Source: Coenobita brevimanus (taxonomy: Eukaryota > Arthropoda > Malacostraca > Decapoda > Coenobitidae). From it: a DNA stretch of 64,000 nucleotides. The position numbers and the translations under genes were made by a program. Numbering within the stretch: position 1 is the stretch's first letter; each line of letters starts with the position of its first letter. Of the stretch, positions 31,344 to 42,137 are shown piece by piece. The notes under the pieces are model-generated. The model saw nothing but the letters and a program-made list of their open reading frames with translations, made no database searches and was not told where the DNA came from. Location of the stretch: positions 33,973,816 to 34,037,815 of the forward strand of contig CM064653.1 in NCBI GenBank assembly GCA_032717465.1, given 5' to 3'.

Positions 31344-31356
31344 ACAACAAGGTGCT

Positions 31357-31839
31357 ATAGATAGATAGATAGATAGACATAGTACTTGATTACTCCTTTT
31401 CTTAATTCCCAGATTTTGCATAGGGGCAAGGCACTAAATGCTTTCTGAGTCCTTGTAAACCTCCTCCTGCAGGTGGTCTTCATAGCTATTAGGGTGCTGC
31501 ATTCCTGCTATCTATTTAGAGCCCTAGAAATTTAGAGGCCTCATGCTGCCCTCTTGGATGTCCTGTCCTTCTTACTCACTTTCACCCTTCTTCATTCATC
31601 TACTCCAGATGTTCTTAAAATAATGCCTTGATACCTCCAGGGGGTATTGAAATCAGTTCTTGGGTGTATCCAGGAAGGGATTCTGGGGGGGATGGAGAAC
31701 AATTTTGTGTGTGTAAACTACAAATAAATGGCAGCCATAGTTATACACTTTTCTGTTTTTATAGGAATTGAAAGTGAAAGGAGTTATGATATTAAGAGGG
31801 TTTAAGGTTGACGTGGAGTTTAACCTGGGGGAATTGGGT
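31357..31839. other. Intron, unassigned, starting with GATA repeats
   Basis: A GATA tract (31357-31378) directly after the target duplication, then sequence with no recognised feature. Confidence 0.5.
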
Positions 31840-32448
31840 CTGAAAAGTATGAGGTCTTCTCAGAAGGAATCCAACCATAAGCTCTAAAGAAAATAAATAG
31901 CTAACCTGTTGAGCTAGGACACTAATCTCCCCTCAAAGTAGGCCCCTTCCGATTTGACACACGTAGCCCTGCGTTCTTTCCACTACCTGAAAAATTTTTT
32001 AGAGTTGGTTTTCAGTATCTCCTGCAGGTCCTTCGTCACATTCATGGTCTTTTGTCACATCTCAGATCAGGAACCCTACAATGGAGTTTTGAGCTTGGGG
32101 AATAGACAAATGTCACACGGAGCCATGTCCGGTGAGCAGGGAGCCAGCCAGACCTGCGGGATGTTGTCCTTGGCCAAAAATTCCTGAATCAGTTGAGAAG
32201 AATGGGCAAGGGCATTGTCATGGTGCAGCTTTCAATTTGCCGCTTCTAAAGGTCTGGTCTTTTCCTCCAGAGTGAGTTACAAAGACAACTGATAATGTTG
32301 GGGTAGTAATGTTTGTTGACAGTCTGACCTTCTGGTGTGTATTCGTGATGCACAAGTCAGAAGGGGCTTACTTTGAGGGGGGGTTAGTGTTGTAGCTCAA
32401 CAGATTAGCTATTTATTTTTTTTAGAGTCTAAGGTCTGATACTTTCAG
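31840..32448 (-). mobile_element. Mariner element with long inverted repeats, internally deleted
   Basis: The ends share more than 100 bp in inverted form: left CTGAAAAGTATGAGGTCTTC, AATAAATAGCTAACCTGTTG and CCCCTCAAAGTAGGCCCC. The right end read inward has CTGAAAGTATCAGACC, AATAAATAGCTAATCTGTTG and CCCCTCAAAGTAAGCCCC. The interior encodes the end of a mariner transposase. The length of about 0.6 kb shows that most of the gene is missing. Confidence 0.8.
31930..32235 (-). pseudogene. Mariner transposase C-terminal fragment (D34D)
   Basis: The minus strand reads LHHDNALAHSSQLIQEFLAK, then LAPCSPDMAPCDICLFPKLK. Asp of HDNA and Asp of APCD are separated by 34 residues, the D34D spacing of mariner transposases. 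The order ends with KSEGAYFEG-type sequence, the usual mariner C-terminus, lying in the inverted repeat. Stops occur after KTPL. The N-terminal half and first catalytic Asp are absent. Confidence 0.85.
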
Positions 32449-32554
32449 AACACCCCTTTTATAAGAACCATTGATCTACTCACACCCTCTTGTGGACTTG
32501 CAGTCATGTACTGTAGATATGAACAGACACCTGAGGATCGACAACACAAAAGTA

Positions 32555-33417
32555 TTAACCCCTAAAAGATGGGCATCGGAATGTTTTGACATGCTTAGGA
32601 CGGGCATAATCAGCAGGTGTGATATGGTGGGGGTTTGTGGTGGGTGGTGGGGGGGTGAGGGGTGAGAGGGATGGGTTGTGTGATGGTGAGGGGGATTAGG
32701 TGGTTTGGGGAGGTGGGGGTAGGGTAGGGGTGGGGAAGATAGGTGGGGGTTAAGGGGGGCTGGGTGATTTGGGAGGTGGGGGTGGGTGTGGCAAGATGGG
32801 GGGTGGGTGTTGGGGGTAGGGTAGGGGTGGGGGGGATGGGTGGGAGTGGGAAGTAGGGGGTGGGCAGTGGTGGGGGTGGTAGTGGGGGTTGGAGGGATGG
32901 GCAGATTAAGGTGTGTGGGGGAAGGTAAGGGGATAGGGGGTTTGGGGTGGAGGGGATAGGGGGTGGGGGATAAGTGATGGGGGAGGGTAGGGGGTTTGGG
33001 GTGGAGGGGATAGTGGGTGGGGGATAAGTGATGGGGGAGGTTAGGGGGTAGGGGATGGGGGTGGAAGGTTGTGGGGGATGGTGAGGGAGTGGGGGGGGGT
33101 GTTTGGGGGGATGGTGGGTTGTGGATGGCATAGGGGTGGGAAGTGCAGGGTTGGGGAGGGTGTGGGTGGTGGGAGGGTGAGGCTTAGGTGGTAGGGTGTG
33201 GTGGGAGGGCAGTGGCAGAAGTGGGGGGGCTGTGGGGGTTTGGGAGGGAACATCAGGGGGGTTGGGGTGGGGGTGGGTGATGTGTGGGTGTGGTGGCAAG
33301 GGGGTAGGGAGGGTAGGTTTGGGGGATGGGGAGGCTTGATCACATATGAGGACACTGGTCTTTTTGGCCCTAGTACCCTCATACAGCATATGTGGACACC
33401 TGTCTTTTAGGGGTTAT
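32555..33417. mobile_element. TTAA-bounded piggyBac-like element filled with G-rich simple sequence
   Basis: The left end TTAACCCCTAAAAGATGGGC (32555) and the right end read inward TATAACCCCTAAAAGACAGG (to 33417, TTAT in place of TTAA) form inverted repeats. The CCCCTAAAA core equals that of the piggyBac-like end at 914. About 32625-33340 is a dense GGGTGGG/GGGGTAGGG tract on the + strand with minimal other content. There is no transposase. The long Pro-rich frame on the other strand (32610-33389) is a by-product of the C-rich strand. Confidence 0.7.
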
Positions 33418-33839
33418 ATAACACCCATAGCAGACAACCTTCAGGCGATATATGGAGGATGTCTATGCTAGGTAAGTGCCTACTTCTGGTATTAGTTCAT
33501 TCATGATCTGCTGAGCAAGTTACATCACCAGATGTCACAGGGTTACCTGGTATGGAAAAATAGCCAGTAGGGTCTCTAAAATGCTACATTCCCTAGGCTC
33601 ATGGTTTGTTTGTTTGTATATATGTTTGCTTTTCCCCTGCTTATAAGTATACTTACAATAATCTCTCAATTATCCGGTGTAATTCAGCCAACCCTTCCTT
33701 CCCCCTGAATATTGCAAAAATTGCCAAATATCGCGTCAGTACCCCCAGTCAGTTATCCATTCGGCATTGAGCCAGGTAATACATCACCACCCTAGCTGTT
33801 TGCCTCGACCCTCTGTCCTAAAAACGTTCCAACATCTGA
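33418..33839. other. Intron with a Tigger-type terminus
   Basis: ACAATAATCTCTCAATTATCCGGTGTAATT begins at about 33656 and resembles a transposon end. Candidate partners are read inward from 45112 (CAATAATCCCTCATTTATCGG, then TAATACAGCC) or from about 45870 (AATCTCTCAATTATCC). Either would imply an old element swollen to about 12 kb by later insertions. Confidence 0.45.
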
Positions 33840-36496
33840 GTCTATCTGTCTATCTATTGCCAGACACCTTAATCCCATAAGGGCTGGCCACAATCAAATC
33901 GCCTCCATGACGCCCTATCCCCCGCCATTTTGCTGCCCTGCTCCCAGCCCATACCCCCCTCTCTCATATACCTCTCCACTTCATCCCTCCATCTCATCCT
34001 TGGCCTTTCCCTGCCTCTCCCCCCCTCCACCTCACTCACTTACACTCTCCTGGTCAGTCTCGCACTCTCCATCTTCTCCAAATGCCCAAACCACCTCAGT
34101 GTGTTTCTCCTAATGCTTCCTGTCACATCCACATCCACACCACAACATCCCTTCACACCCTCATTTGTCACTCTGTCTCTCCAGGTGACTCCACATGCTC
34201 CTCTCAAATAACTCGTTTCCACTACTCTCACTCTTGACTTGTGTCCCTCCAACAAGGTGCAAGCTTCACTTCCATACATTACAGTTGGTATCACAATACT
34301 GTCATATAGTAACTTTTTCACTTCCATGCTAACTTCCCTGTTTCTTATCACAGCGCTCATGGAACCAGCAACCTTTTTTCCTTGTTGTACCCTTTCAGCC
34401 ACTTCACCCTCCAAACTTCCATCCTTCCTCATCACGCTACCCAAGTACCTAAACGCACTTACATTTTCCATTTCTTCCTCAACCAACCTCACTGTACATT
34501 CACTAACTTCACTTCTCTCAGAGACCATAACTTTACTCTTCCCTACATTCACCTTTAGATTCCATTTCTTACACACTTTCCAAAACTCATCCACCAAGCC
34601 CTGCAGCTCCCCTTTGTCTTGACTTAACAACACAGTATCATCTGCAAGCAACAGTACAGGGAGTTTCCAAACACTGCCCCTTCTTATTAGGGCCACTCGA
34701 ACATCCACTGCCCTACCTTGTATCTCTTTTATAACCCCATCCATATACAGATTGAACAACCATGAAGACATGACACATCCCTGTTTCAATCCAACCTTCA
34801 AATAGAAAAATTCACTCACTTCACTATCCACACGCACTGCAGCCCTAGCACCCTCATACATACTCTTCACAGCATTCAGCATCTCATCTACTCCATGTAT
34901 TCTTAATACTTTCCTCAATCCTTGTCTATCTACCCTGCCATATGCTTTCTCCAAATCCATGAAGGCTACGTACAGCTTCTTTCCCTTCTCTGGAAACTTT
35001 TCCACTGAAGATCTAAGAATGAATATCTGATCTACACAACCTCTTTCCTTCCTAAAACCTGCCTGTTCTTCTCCAACTAAATCCTCTGTTATTTCCCTAA
35101 CTATGTCAATAAGTATCCTACCATATACTTTTCCTAATACAATAAGAAGACAAATGCCACTATGTTTACCACACACTTCTTTTTCCCCTTTTCCTTTGTA
35201 CAAGGGAATAATTATACCTGACTTCTAATCCTCCGGGACTCTACCTTCCTTCCAGACCAATCTGCATATCTTCCACATCCATTCTACTACTATCTCTCCC
35301 TGATGCTTCAGCATTTCACCACACACTCCATCAATTCCTGGGGCTTTCCTCATTTTGACTTTCTTCATTGCTTCCACAACTTCCATCCTACTGATTTCTT
35401 CCTCTCTTCTCACATCCCTCCTCCTTCCAGCCATTCCCCAACCACTTATACTCACATTACTTTCATTCTCTTTGTTCAACAATTCCTTAAAGCGTTCTCT
35501 CCATCTACTCACTTTTTCTCCCTTCTCCACTAGTAATCTACCATTTTTATCTTTCACTCCCCAACTGACTTCATTACCACCTGTTTAACTCTCTTTACCT
35601 CTTTCCAGAACATTTTCTTACATTCCCTCCACTTTACATTCAGATTCCTTCCAAATTCCTCATCCACCCTCTTCTTACTGTCTCATACAAATCTTTTCAC
35701 CTCTCTCTTCCTCTCTACATACAACTCTGTCTTCCGTCTCTCAACTTCTTCCACGTCCCTGCTTCTCATCCACTCACTCTATGCTGTCTTCTTTTGTGCC
35801 ACAGCCTGTCTCACCTCTTCATTCTACCATGCTGTTCCTTGCACCCCCTTTCGTCTTCTCTTCACCCCACACACTACCTCACATGCTGCACAGATTTCTT
35901 TAGTGAATATCTTGTGCACACCTTCCACGTCCCCCATCTGCTCCAATCCATATTTAACTAGGCGTTCTTCCACTTCTCTCTTATATTCTGCCTTTTTCTC
36001 AACGTCTTGTAACCTTTCCTCCCTTCTTACACATACTGTTCCTCCTGTCCTGCCGTTCTTCTATTTCTCCATTTCACTTGAACCTTGATTCTCACCACCA
36101 TCAAGTGGTGGTCAGAAAGTCCACTCCCCCAACCACTGTATGCTCTTGCATCCATTACACACCTTCGCATCCTTTCATCCACACATAAGTAATCAATCAT
36201 TGCCATCCGTTCATTCAGTTCACCACCCACCCTTCTCAACACTTGCCATGTATACCTATGGATCATTTTGTGCCTGAAGAGGGTATTGGCTATCACCAAC
36301 CCCCTCTCAGCATAAATGTCCACTAAAGCACTACCATTCTCATCTGTCTCAACAGACACACCCCACTCACCAACTTCTTTATCCACCTTCACACTCCCTA
36401 CTTTATCATTCATATCGCCGATCAAAAACACTCTCTCGTTCCTTTCAAACTTTTCCATGCATGCTTCCACATTTGTCCAGAACTCTTCTCTCATGA
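33840..36496 (-). mobile_element. RTE-like LINE (subfamily A), nearly full coding region, antisense
   Basis: Minus-strand frames 34040-35203, 35225-35557 and 36027-36551 cover endonuclease from REEFWTN (FLIGDMNDKVG, SDHHLM), the linker, and reverse transcriptase (KAPGIDGVCGEML, AFMDLEKAYGRVD, GLKQGCVMSSWLFNLYMDGV, LLADDTVLL). Stops at several points, such as before YKGKGEKEVCG, show decay. The YADD-type motif is LADD here. The 3' end is TAGA-like repeats near 33840. It is truncated at the endonuclease start. Confidence 0.85.
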
Positions 36497-36869
36497 GTAA
36501 AAGACTAAAATCAAGCATAAAATACAGTACAAAAATATTGACACAGTACATATACAGTAGTACATTAATCTGTCTATCTATCTACGGTAATTACTTGATT
36601 ATCAAGCGTAATAGAGCCATCAGTGTATCCAGATACAGGCGGAATCTGGATACGGAGCAATATCGTACCTACCTATACCCTACCCATAACAAACCTATAT
36701 GTACAGTCCCCCACCTAACTGTGGCAGTGTTCTTAGGCCTTTTAGCTACAGTACAGTACTGTATTTAAACATCAGATCACACATGGGAATATCCAGTATA
36801 ATGCTAGACACTAAAAAAACAATGGATAAACAGCAAAAATCCATAAATACCCTACCTATATGTACAGTA

Positions 36870-38300
36870 GAATGGATGTGGAAGATGTGCAGGTTGGCCT
36901 GGGAGGAAGTTAGTCCCAGAGGATAGGAAGTCAGGTATAATTATTCCCCTGTACAAAGAAAAAGGGGAAAAAGAAGTGTGTGGTAATCACAGGGGCATTT
37001 GTCTCCCTAGTGTAATAGGAAAAGTATATGGTAGGATACTATTGACAGAGTTAGGGAAATAACAGAGGATTTAGTTGGAGATGAACAGGGAGGTTTTAGG
37101 AAGGGAAGAGGTTGTGAAGATCAGATATTCATTCTTAGATCTTTAGTGGTAAAGTTTCTAGAGAAGGGATAGAAGTTGTATGCGGCTTTCATGGTTTTGG
37201 AGAAAGCATATGACATGGTGGATAGACAAGGATTGTGGAAAGTATTAAGAATATATGGAGTAGATGGAAAGTTGGTGAATGCTGTGAGGAGTATGTATGA
37301 GGGGGCTAAATCTGTCGTGTGGGTGGATAGTGAACTGAGTGAATTTTTCTACTTGAAGGTTGGGTTGAAACAGGGATGTGTCATGTCTCCATGGTTGTTC
37401 AATCTGTATATGGATGGGGTTATAAAAGAGATACAAGGTAGGGCAATGGATGTTGGGGTGGCCCTAATGAGAGAGGGCAGTGTTTGGAAACACCCTGTAC
37501 TATTGTTTGCAGATGATACTGTGTTGTTAAGTGAAGATGAAGGGGAGCTGCAAATCTTGGTGGTTGAGTTTGGGAGAGTGTGCAAGAAATGGAATCTTAA
37601 GGTGAATGTAGGGAAGGGTAAAGTTATGGTCTTTGAGAGAAATGAAGTCACTGAATGTACAGTAAGGCTGGATGGTGAGGAATTGGAAAATGTGAGTACG
37701 TTTAAGTACTTGGGTAGTGTGATGAGTAAGGATGGAAGTTTGGAGTGTGAAGTGGTTGAAAGGGTTCAACAAGGAAGTAAGGTTACTGGTTCCTTGAAAG
37801 CAGTGATAAGAAACAGGGAAGTGAGCATGGAAGTGAAAAAGTTACTTCATGACAGTATTGTGATACCAACTCTAACGTATGGAAGTGAAGCTTGGACCTT
37901 GTTGGAGGGACACAAGTCAAGAGCGAGAGCAGGGGAAATGAGGTATTTGAGAGGAGCATGTGGAGTTACATGGAGAGACAGATTGATAAATGAGGATGTG
38001 AAGGAGCGTTGTGGTGTGGATGTGAATGTGATAGAAACAGTTAGGAGAAACATGCTGAGGTGGTTTGGCCATTTGAAGAGGATGGGGAGTGAGAGACAGT
38101 TGAGGAGAGTGTATGTGAGTGAGGTGGAGGGGGAGGCCAAGGATGATATGGAGGGATGGAATGGAGAGGTATATGAGGGAGGGGAGTTTGAGCTGGGAGC
38201 AGGGCAGTGAAATGGCAGGGGACAGGGTGACGTGGAGGCGATTTGTTTGTGGCCACCCCGTCTGGGATTAAGGCTTCTGGCAATAGATTGAGATAGATAG
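36870..38300 (+). mobile_element. RTE-like LINE (subfamily A), RT half
   Basis: It begins within VEWMWKMCRLAWEE. A 344-codon frame (37176-38210) includes VLEKAYDMVDRQGLW, GLKQGCVMSPWLFNLYMDGV and the catalytic LLFADDTVLLSEDEGEL, then the usual C-terminus broken near 38130 by a small deletion. Stops and frameshifts lie between 36900 and 37170. Flanking GTACAGTA (36862-36869) and GTCCAGTA (38303-38310) may be a slightly diverged target duplication. The tail is GATA-like. Confidence 0.83.
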
Positions 38301-39229
38301 ATGTCCAGTATCCCTCCAGATTTTGTCAGTGTTCTTCAGTTTTTCAGCTATGTAGACATCAAAACACACATGGGAATGCCCAGTATAATGCAGACAATAA
38401 GAAAATGCATAAAAAATAAAAATCCACAAATACCCTATGTATATATACAGTAACCATCCTGATTGTAGCTGTCTTCTTTGGTCTTTCAGCTATACGGACA
38501 TCAAAACACACATGGGAATATTTGGTATAATACAAGACACTAAGAAAACAGTGCATAAACCACAAAAATCAACCAAAAAATAAAAAAATGAAAATAAAGG
38601 TTGTAAAAACAATTTTAACCATCTTGGGAAGTTTAAGTTTTCAATTTATTTTGAGGAATCATACACAGAGCTGAGAACCAAACTATGGCTGCTTCTGTAT
38701 GCTCAAAGAAAAACATTTCCATGGCCAAATTTTCCCCCTGGAAATTGATTATATTGATATAATTTGTATACCGTCATCTTCACTGGTGTTTATACTGTAA
38801 GGTAAGCTAATAAGAATACACAAAACTGATGGGTAAAAAATGCAGAAATGCAATGAGAATAAACTTATTCAAGGGTACAAAATAGCCTCAAATAACTTCC
38901 CAGCATCCGAGCTCAAAATTTTGCCTACACAGTGCATGAGCTGAGCATATGTCTAGATGCAGAAATTCTCGGGCTTTCTCATGGTGTTTTCATAATATTA
39001 GTACGACTAATAGTATTCAGTTAAATTGCTAAAAACTAAAAAAAACTCACTGGTGACGATGCAGGGAGGTAAGTGGTGGGAGCTGGGAGGCAGACAGCGC
39101 ACTAAGCTGGGGTAGGGGAGGGAGGGTGGGGGGACGGAGAGGGAGATACGCCTGCCAGTGCTGAGCTTGGAGGAGGATGGAGGAGGGATGAGTTAGGGTG
39201 AGGAGCAAGGGTGTTGTGGGGAGTTAGAC

Positions 39230-39720
39230 CTTTCTGTGAGGAGCCAGATGGCCATATTTGCCCAGGTTGTGGGTTGTGGTCTGTATTACCAGCATACGGC
39301 TGTTAGCATCCGAGTGATCTGGGCTGCTGGGGGATTTTGACCATTTGGTAGGGAGCCGGACATCCATTTTACTCATCTTGTGGGCTGCTGTCTGTATCAC
39401 TAGCATGCGACCGTCAATGATTGAGTGATCCGGACTGCTAGGGAACTTTGATCATTCAGTAGGGAGTCAGACAGACTTTTGCTCATCTTGTGGGTTACAG
39501 ACCTGTATTACTTGAGCACTGGCGGGACTTTCCGAGTGATCCGGCCTGCCAGGGTACTTGACCATTTGGTATGCAGCTGGACAGCCAGTTTCCTCTCCTT
39601 GTGGGTTACGTGCTTATATTAGTGACCGAGTGATAGGGGTGGGTAGGGGACTTTGACCATTTGGTAGGGAACTGGACAGCCATTTTTGCTTAGCTTGTGG
39701 GTTCTGTCTATTACCCGCAC
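39230..39720. repeat. Minisatellite with unit of about 95-115 bp, four to five copies
   Basis: Repeats of CCATTTGGTAGGGAGC, then GGACAGCCATTTT, GCTCATCTTGTGGGTT, GTATTACCAGCATGC-like and CCGAGTGATCCGGGCTGC. Copies start near 39340, 39453, 39563 and 39657. It is internal to the element at 36585-39910 and has no coding. Confidence 0.8.
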
Positions 39721-39914
39721 ATGCTGGGAGGGGTTAGGCAGCCACCCAACTGATCTTTTGATTTTGTAGGCCTCCCAGCTGCTGATGTAGTAACTGTTAC
39801 ATTCGGATATGGACAAATAAATCCGGGTAAGGATTTAATGGAGCCGAAGCCTAAAGTCCAGATACAGAGCATTCTGGATATGGAGCATCCGGATTATCAA
39901 GTGACTACTGTATA

Positions 39915-41998
39915 TTTATTGCCAGACGCCTCAATCCCACAAAGAGTGGCCACAAACAAATTGCTTTCATGTTGCTCAGTCACCCGGCATTTCACTGCCC
40001 TCACCTTAGCCCCTCCCCCCCCTCCCACACACATACACATCTTTCTCATATGCCTCTCTACTCCATCCCTTCATCTCATCCTTGGCCTTCTCCCCCCCCC
40101 CCCTCCTTCTCACTCAAATACAGTGCCCTCACACAGTGAACGTATTCAGAGTAAACGATTCACCTACTGAACGAGCAGGGGGTAATCAGGTCCACAAAAC
40201 CACAATGAATGAGTGACCGAACGAAATCGGGGAAAAGAGTAGGCCATAACTGCCATCTCCCATATTGAACGACCCCCCCCCCCCTCCCCAGTAGACGCAC
40301 AAAAGGTCAGATCTGATCAACCTGTTGAGCAGAATCCAATGGAGGATGAAGATTTGCCTCGGTCGAAGATCAGTAAAATTCTTGTGGTAGTGGATGTTCT
40401 GAGAGAAGAGGTCAAGGCAAATGAAACAAGCTACCTTAGGACACAGGAAGTGCTCAGTGGAGTAGAAATCACTTTTCATTATTACATTGAAAAGCACAAG
40501 TCAACATAAGAAAACAAACACTCATCACATGCTACTACCGAACTCAAGGACAACAGGAGTCAGTTGCCTCTACATTGTCTGCTACACTTCCTGGGGAAGA
40601 CGATGATGATGTGATGTCAGTGGTGTCGTCTTTGGACTTTGAAGGTTTTATGGGAGAGGTGAATGAGGTAGGGGCCTGTGGGGAAGTGGTTCAGTTAAGT
40701 GATGAGGGCGGGACTGGTGACGGGAACGAGGGAGTGGAAGGTGATGTGGAGCCATCTGCTCCACTTAAGGTAAATAACCATGTGTTTTATAATTTATATA
40801 TCTGTACTGTATGTATAGATAGATAGATAGATAGACTGTATGTGTTTGAGATGTGCCCTTAGCACATCTCTATGGCTCAAAAAATGGACTTTGAGGAAGC
40901 AGTGCTGCTAATATGCTATTTTTCCCTTAAGATACGTTGTTCATAGTGAACGAATTCGCAATGAACAAGCTCGTCTGCCGCCCATAAACTCGTTCACTGT
41001 GCGAGGGCAATGTACACTCTCCTCGTTAATCTCTTGCTCTCCATCTCCTCCACATGGCCAAACCACCTCAATGAATATCTCCTGACACTTTCTATCACAT
41101 CCACATCCACACCACAATGCTCCTTCACTTCCTCATTTGTCAGTCTGTCTCTCCATATAACCCCACAAGCTCCTTTCGGATAACTCATTTCCACTGCCCT
41201 CACTCTTGACTTGTGTCCATCCTACAAGGTCCAAACTTCACTTCCATATGTTAGAGCTGGTATCACATTACTATCATGCAGCAACTTCTTTACTTCCATG
41301 ATCACTTCCCCATTTCTTCTCACTGCTTTCAAAGAACCAGCAACCTTTCTTCCTTGTTGTACTATTTCAAGCACTTCATCCTTCAAACTTACATCCTTAC
41401 TCAACACACCACCCAGGTACTTAAATGCACTTACATTTTCCGTTCCCTTATCATCCAACCTCACTGTACATTCACTGACATCATTTCTCCCAAAATACCA
41501 CAACTTTACACACCCATACATTCACCTTTAGATTCCATTTCTTACACACATATCCAAACTCATTCACCAAGCCTTGCAGTTCCCCTTCGTCTTCATTTAA
41601 CAATACGGTATCATCTGCAAGCAACAGTGCAGGAAGTTTTCAAACCCTGCCCTCTCTCATTATGGCCACTCCAACATCCACTGCCCTACCTTGTATCTTT
41701 TATAACCCCATCCATATACAGATTGAACAACCATGGAGATGTGGCATCCCTGTTTCAATCCAGCAGATAGAAAAATTCATTTAGTTCACTATCCACATGC
41801 ACTGCAGCCTTGGCACCTTGATACATACTCTTCACAACATTCAGCAACTTCCCATTTACTCCCTACATTCTTAATATTTTCCACATTCCTTGTCTATTCA
41901 CCCTGTCATATGCTTTTCCCAAATCCATGAAGGCTTCATACAACTCCTTCCCTTCTCTAGAAACTTTTCCACTAAAGACCTAAGGATGAATATTTGCT
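39915..41998 (-). mobile_element. RTE-like LINE, antisense, split by a MITE
   Basis: 3' end at 39915-40118 (GCCAGACGCCTCAATCCC, read on the + strand), continuing at 41015-41998. Frames such as 40994-41203 and 41222-41521 encode SYPKGACGVIWRDRLTNEE, CTVRLDDKGTENVSAFKYLG and further upstream RT blocks to VDQIFIL at about 41998. It is heavily mutated and 5'-truncated. The MITE at 40121-41012 lies within it. Confidence 0.78.
40121..41012. mobile_element. Tigger-type MITE inserted in a LINE
   Basis: The left end CAGTGCCCTCACACAGTGAA and the right end read inward CATTGCCCTCGCACAGTGAA, with TA at 40119-40120 and 41013-41014. A further repeat, GAACGTATTCAGAG or GAACGAATTCGC, lies inside. Open frames (40305-40509 and 40575-40826 on +) encode acidic sequence (EDDDDVMSVVSSLDFEGF) that could be a transposase C-terminal remnant but lacks defining motifs. 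A GATA tract lies at 40818-40836. Confidence 0.82.
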
Positions 41999-42137
41999 CC
42001 ACACAACTGAATGGTCAGAGTCGCCTGGCACGCCACATTAGTCATACACTACCTGAGGTGGTGATCTACTGGTCATCCGCCGTTGCCGTCACGTACTAAC
42101 CCTTGCCTGGGCAAATGAAAGTGAACCTTATAGACAG

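Larger units (their letters stand above)
36585..39910. mobile_element. Tigger-type non-autonomous element with minisatellites, interrupted by a LINE
   Basis: The left end CGGTAATTACTTGATTATCA and the right end read inward CAGTAGTCACTTGATAATCC are inverted repeats, with TA at 36583-36584 and 39911-39912. GGATATGGAGC and ATCTGGATACGGAGC words recur near both ends. The interior has a tandem repeat (about 36760-36869 and 38330-38570) resembling the reverse complement of that at 44396, and a second minisatellite at 39230-39720. No transposase remains. Confidence 0.78.

Noticed and set aside
32610..33389. 259-residue Pro-rich open frame on the minus strand
   Set aside because: It is the C-rich complement of the G-rich block, with no stops because of composition. 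It has no domain, no start context and no homology pattern.
40575..40826. Acidic ORF inside a MITE as a host gene
   Set aside because: It lies entirely within a TA-flanked inverted-repeat element and runs into a GATA repeat. It is more likely a transposase remnant or chance.
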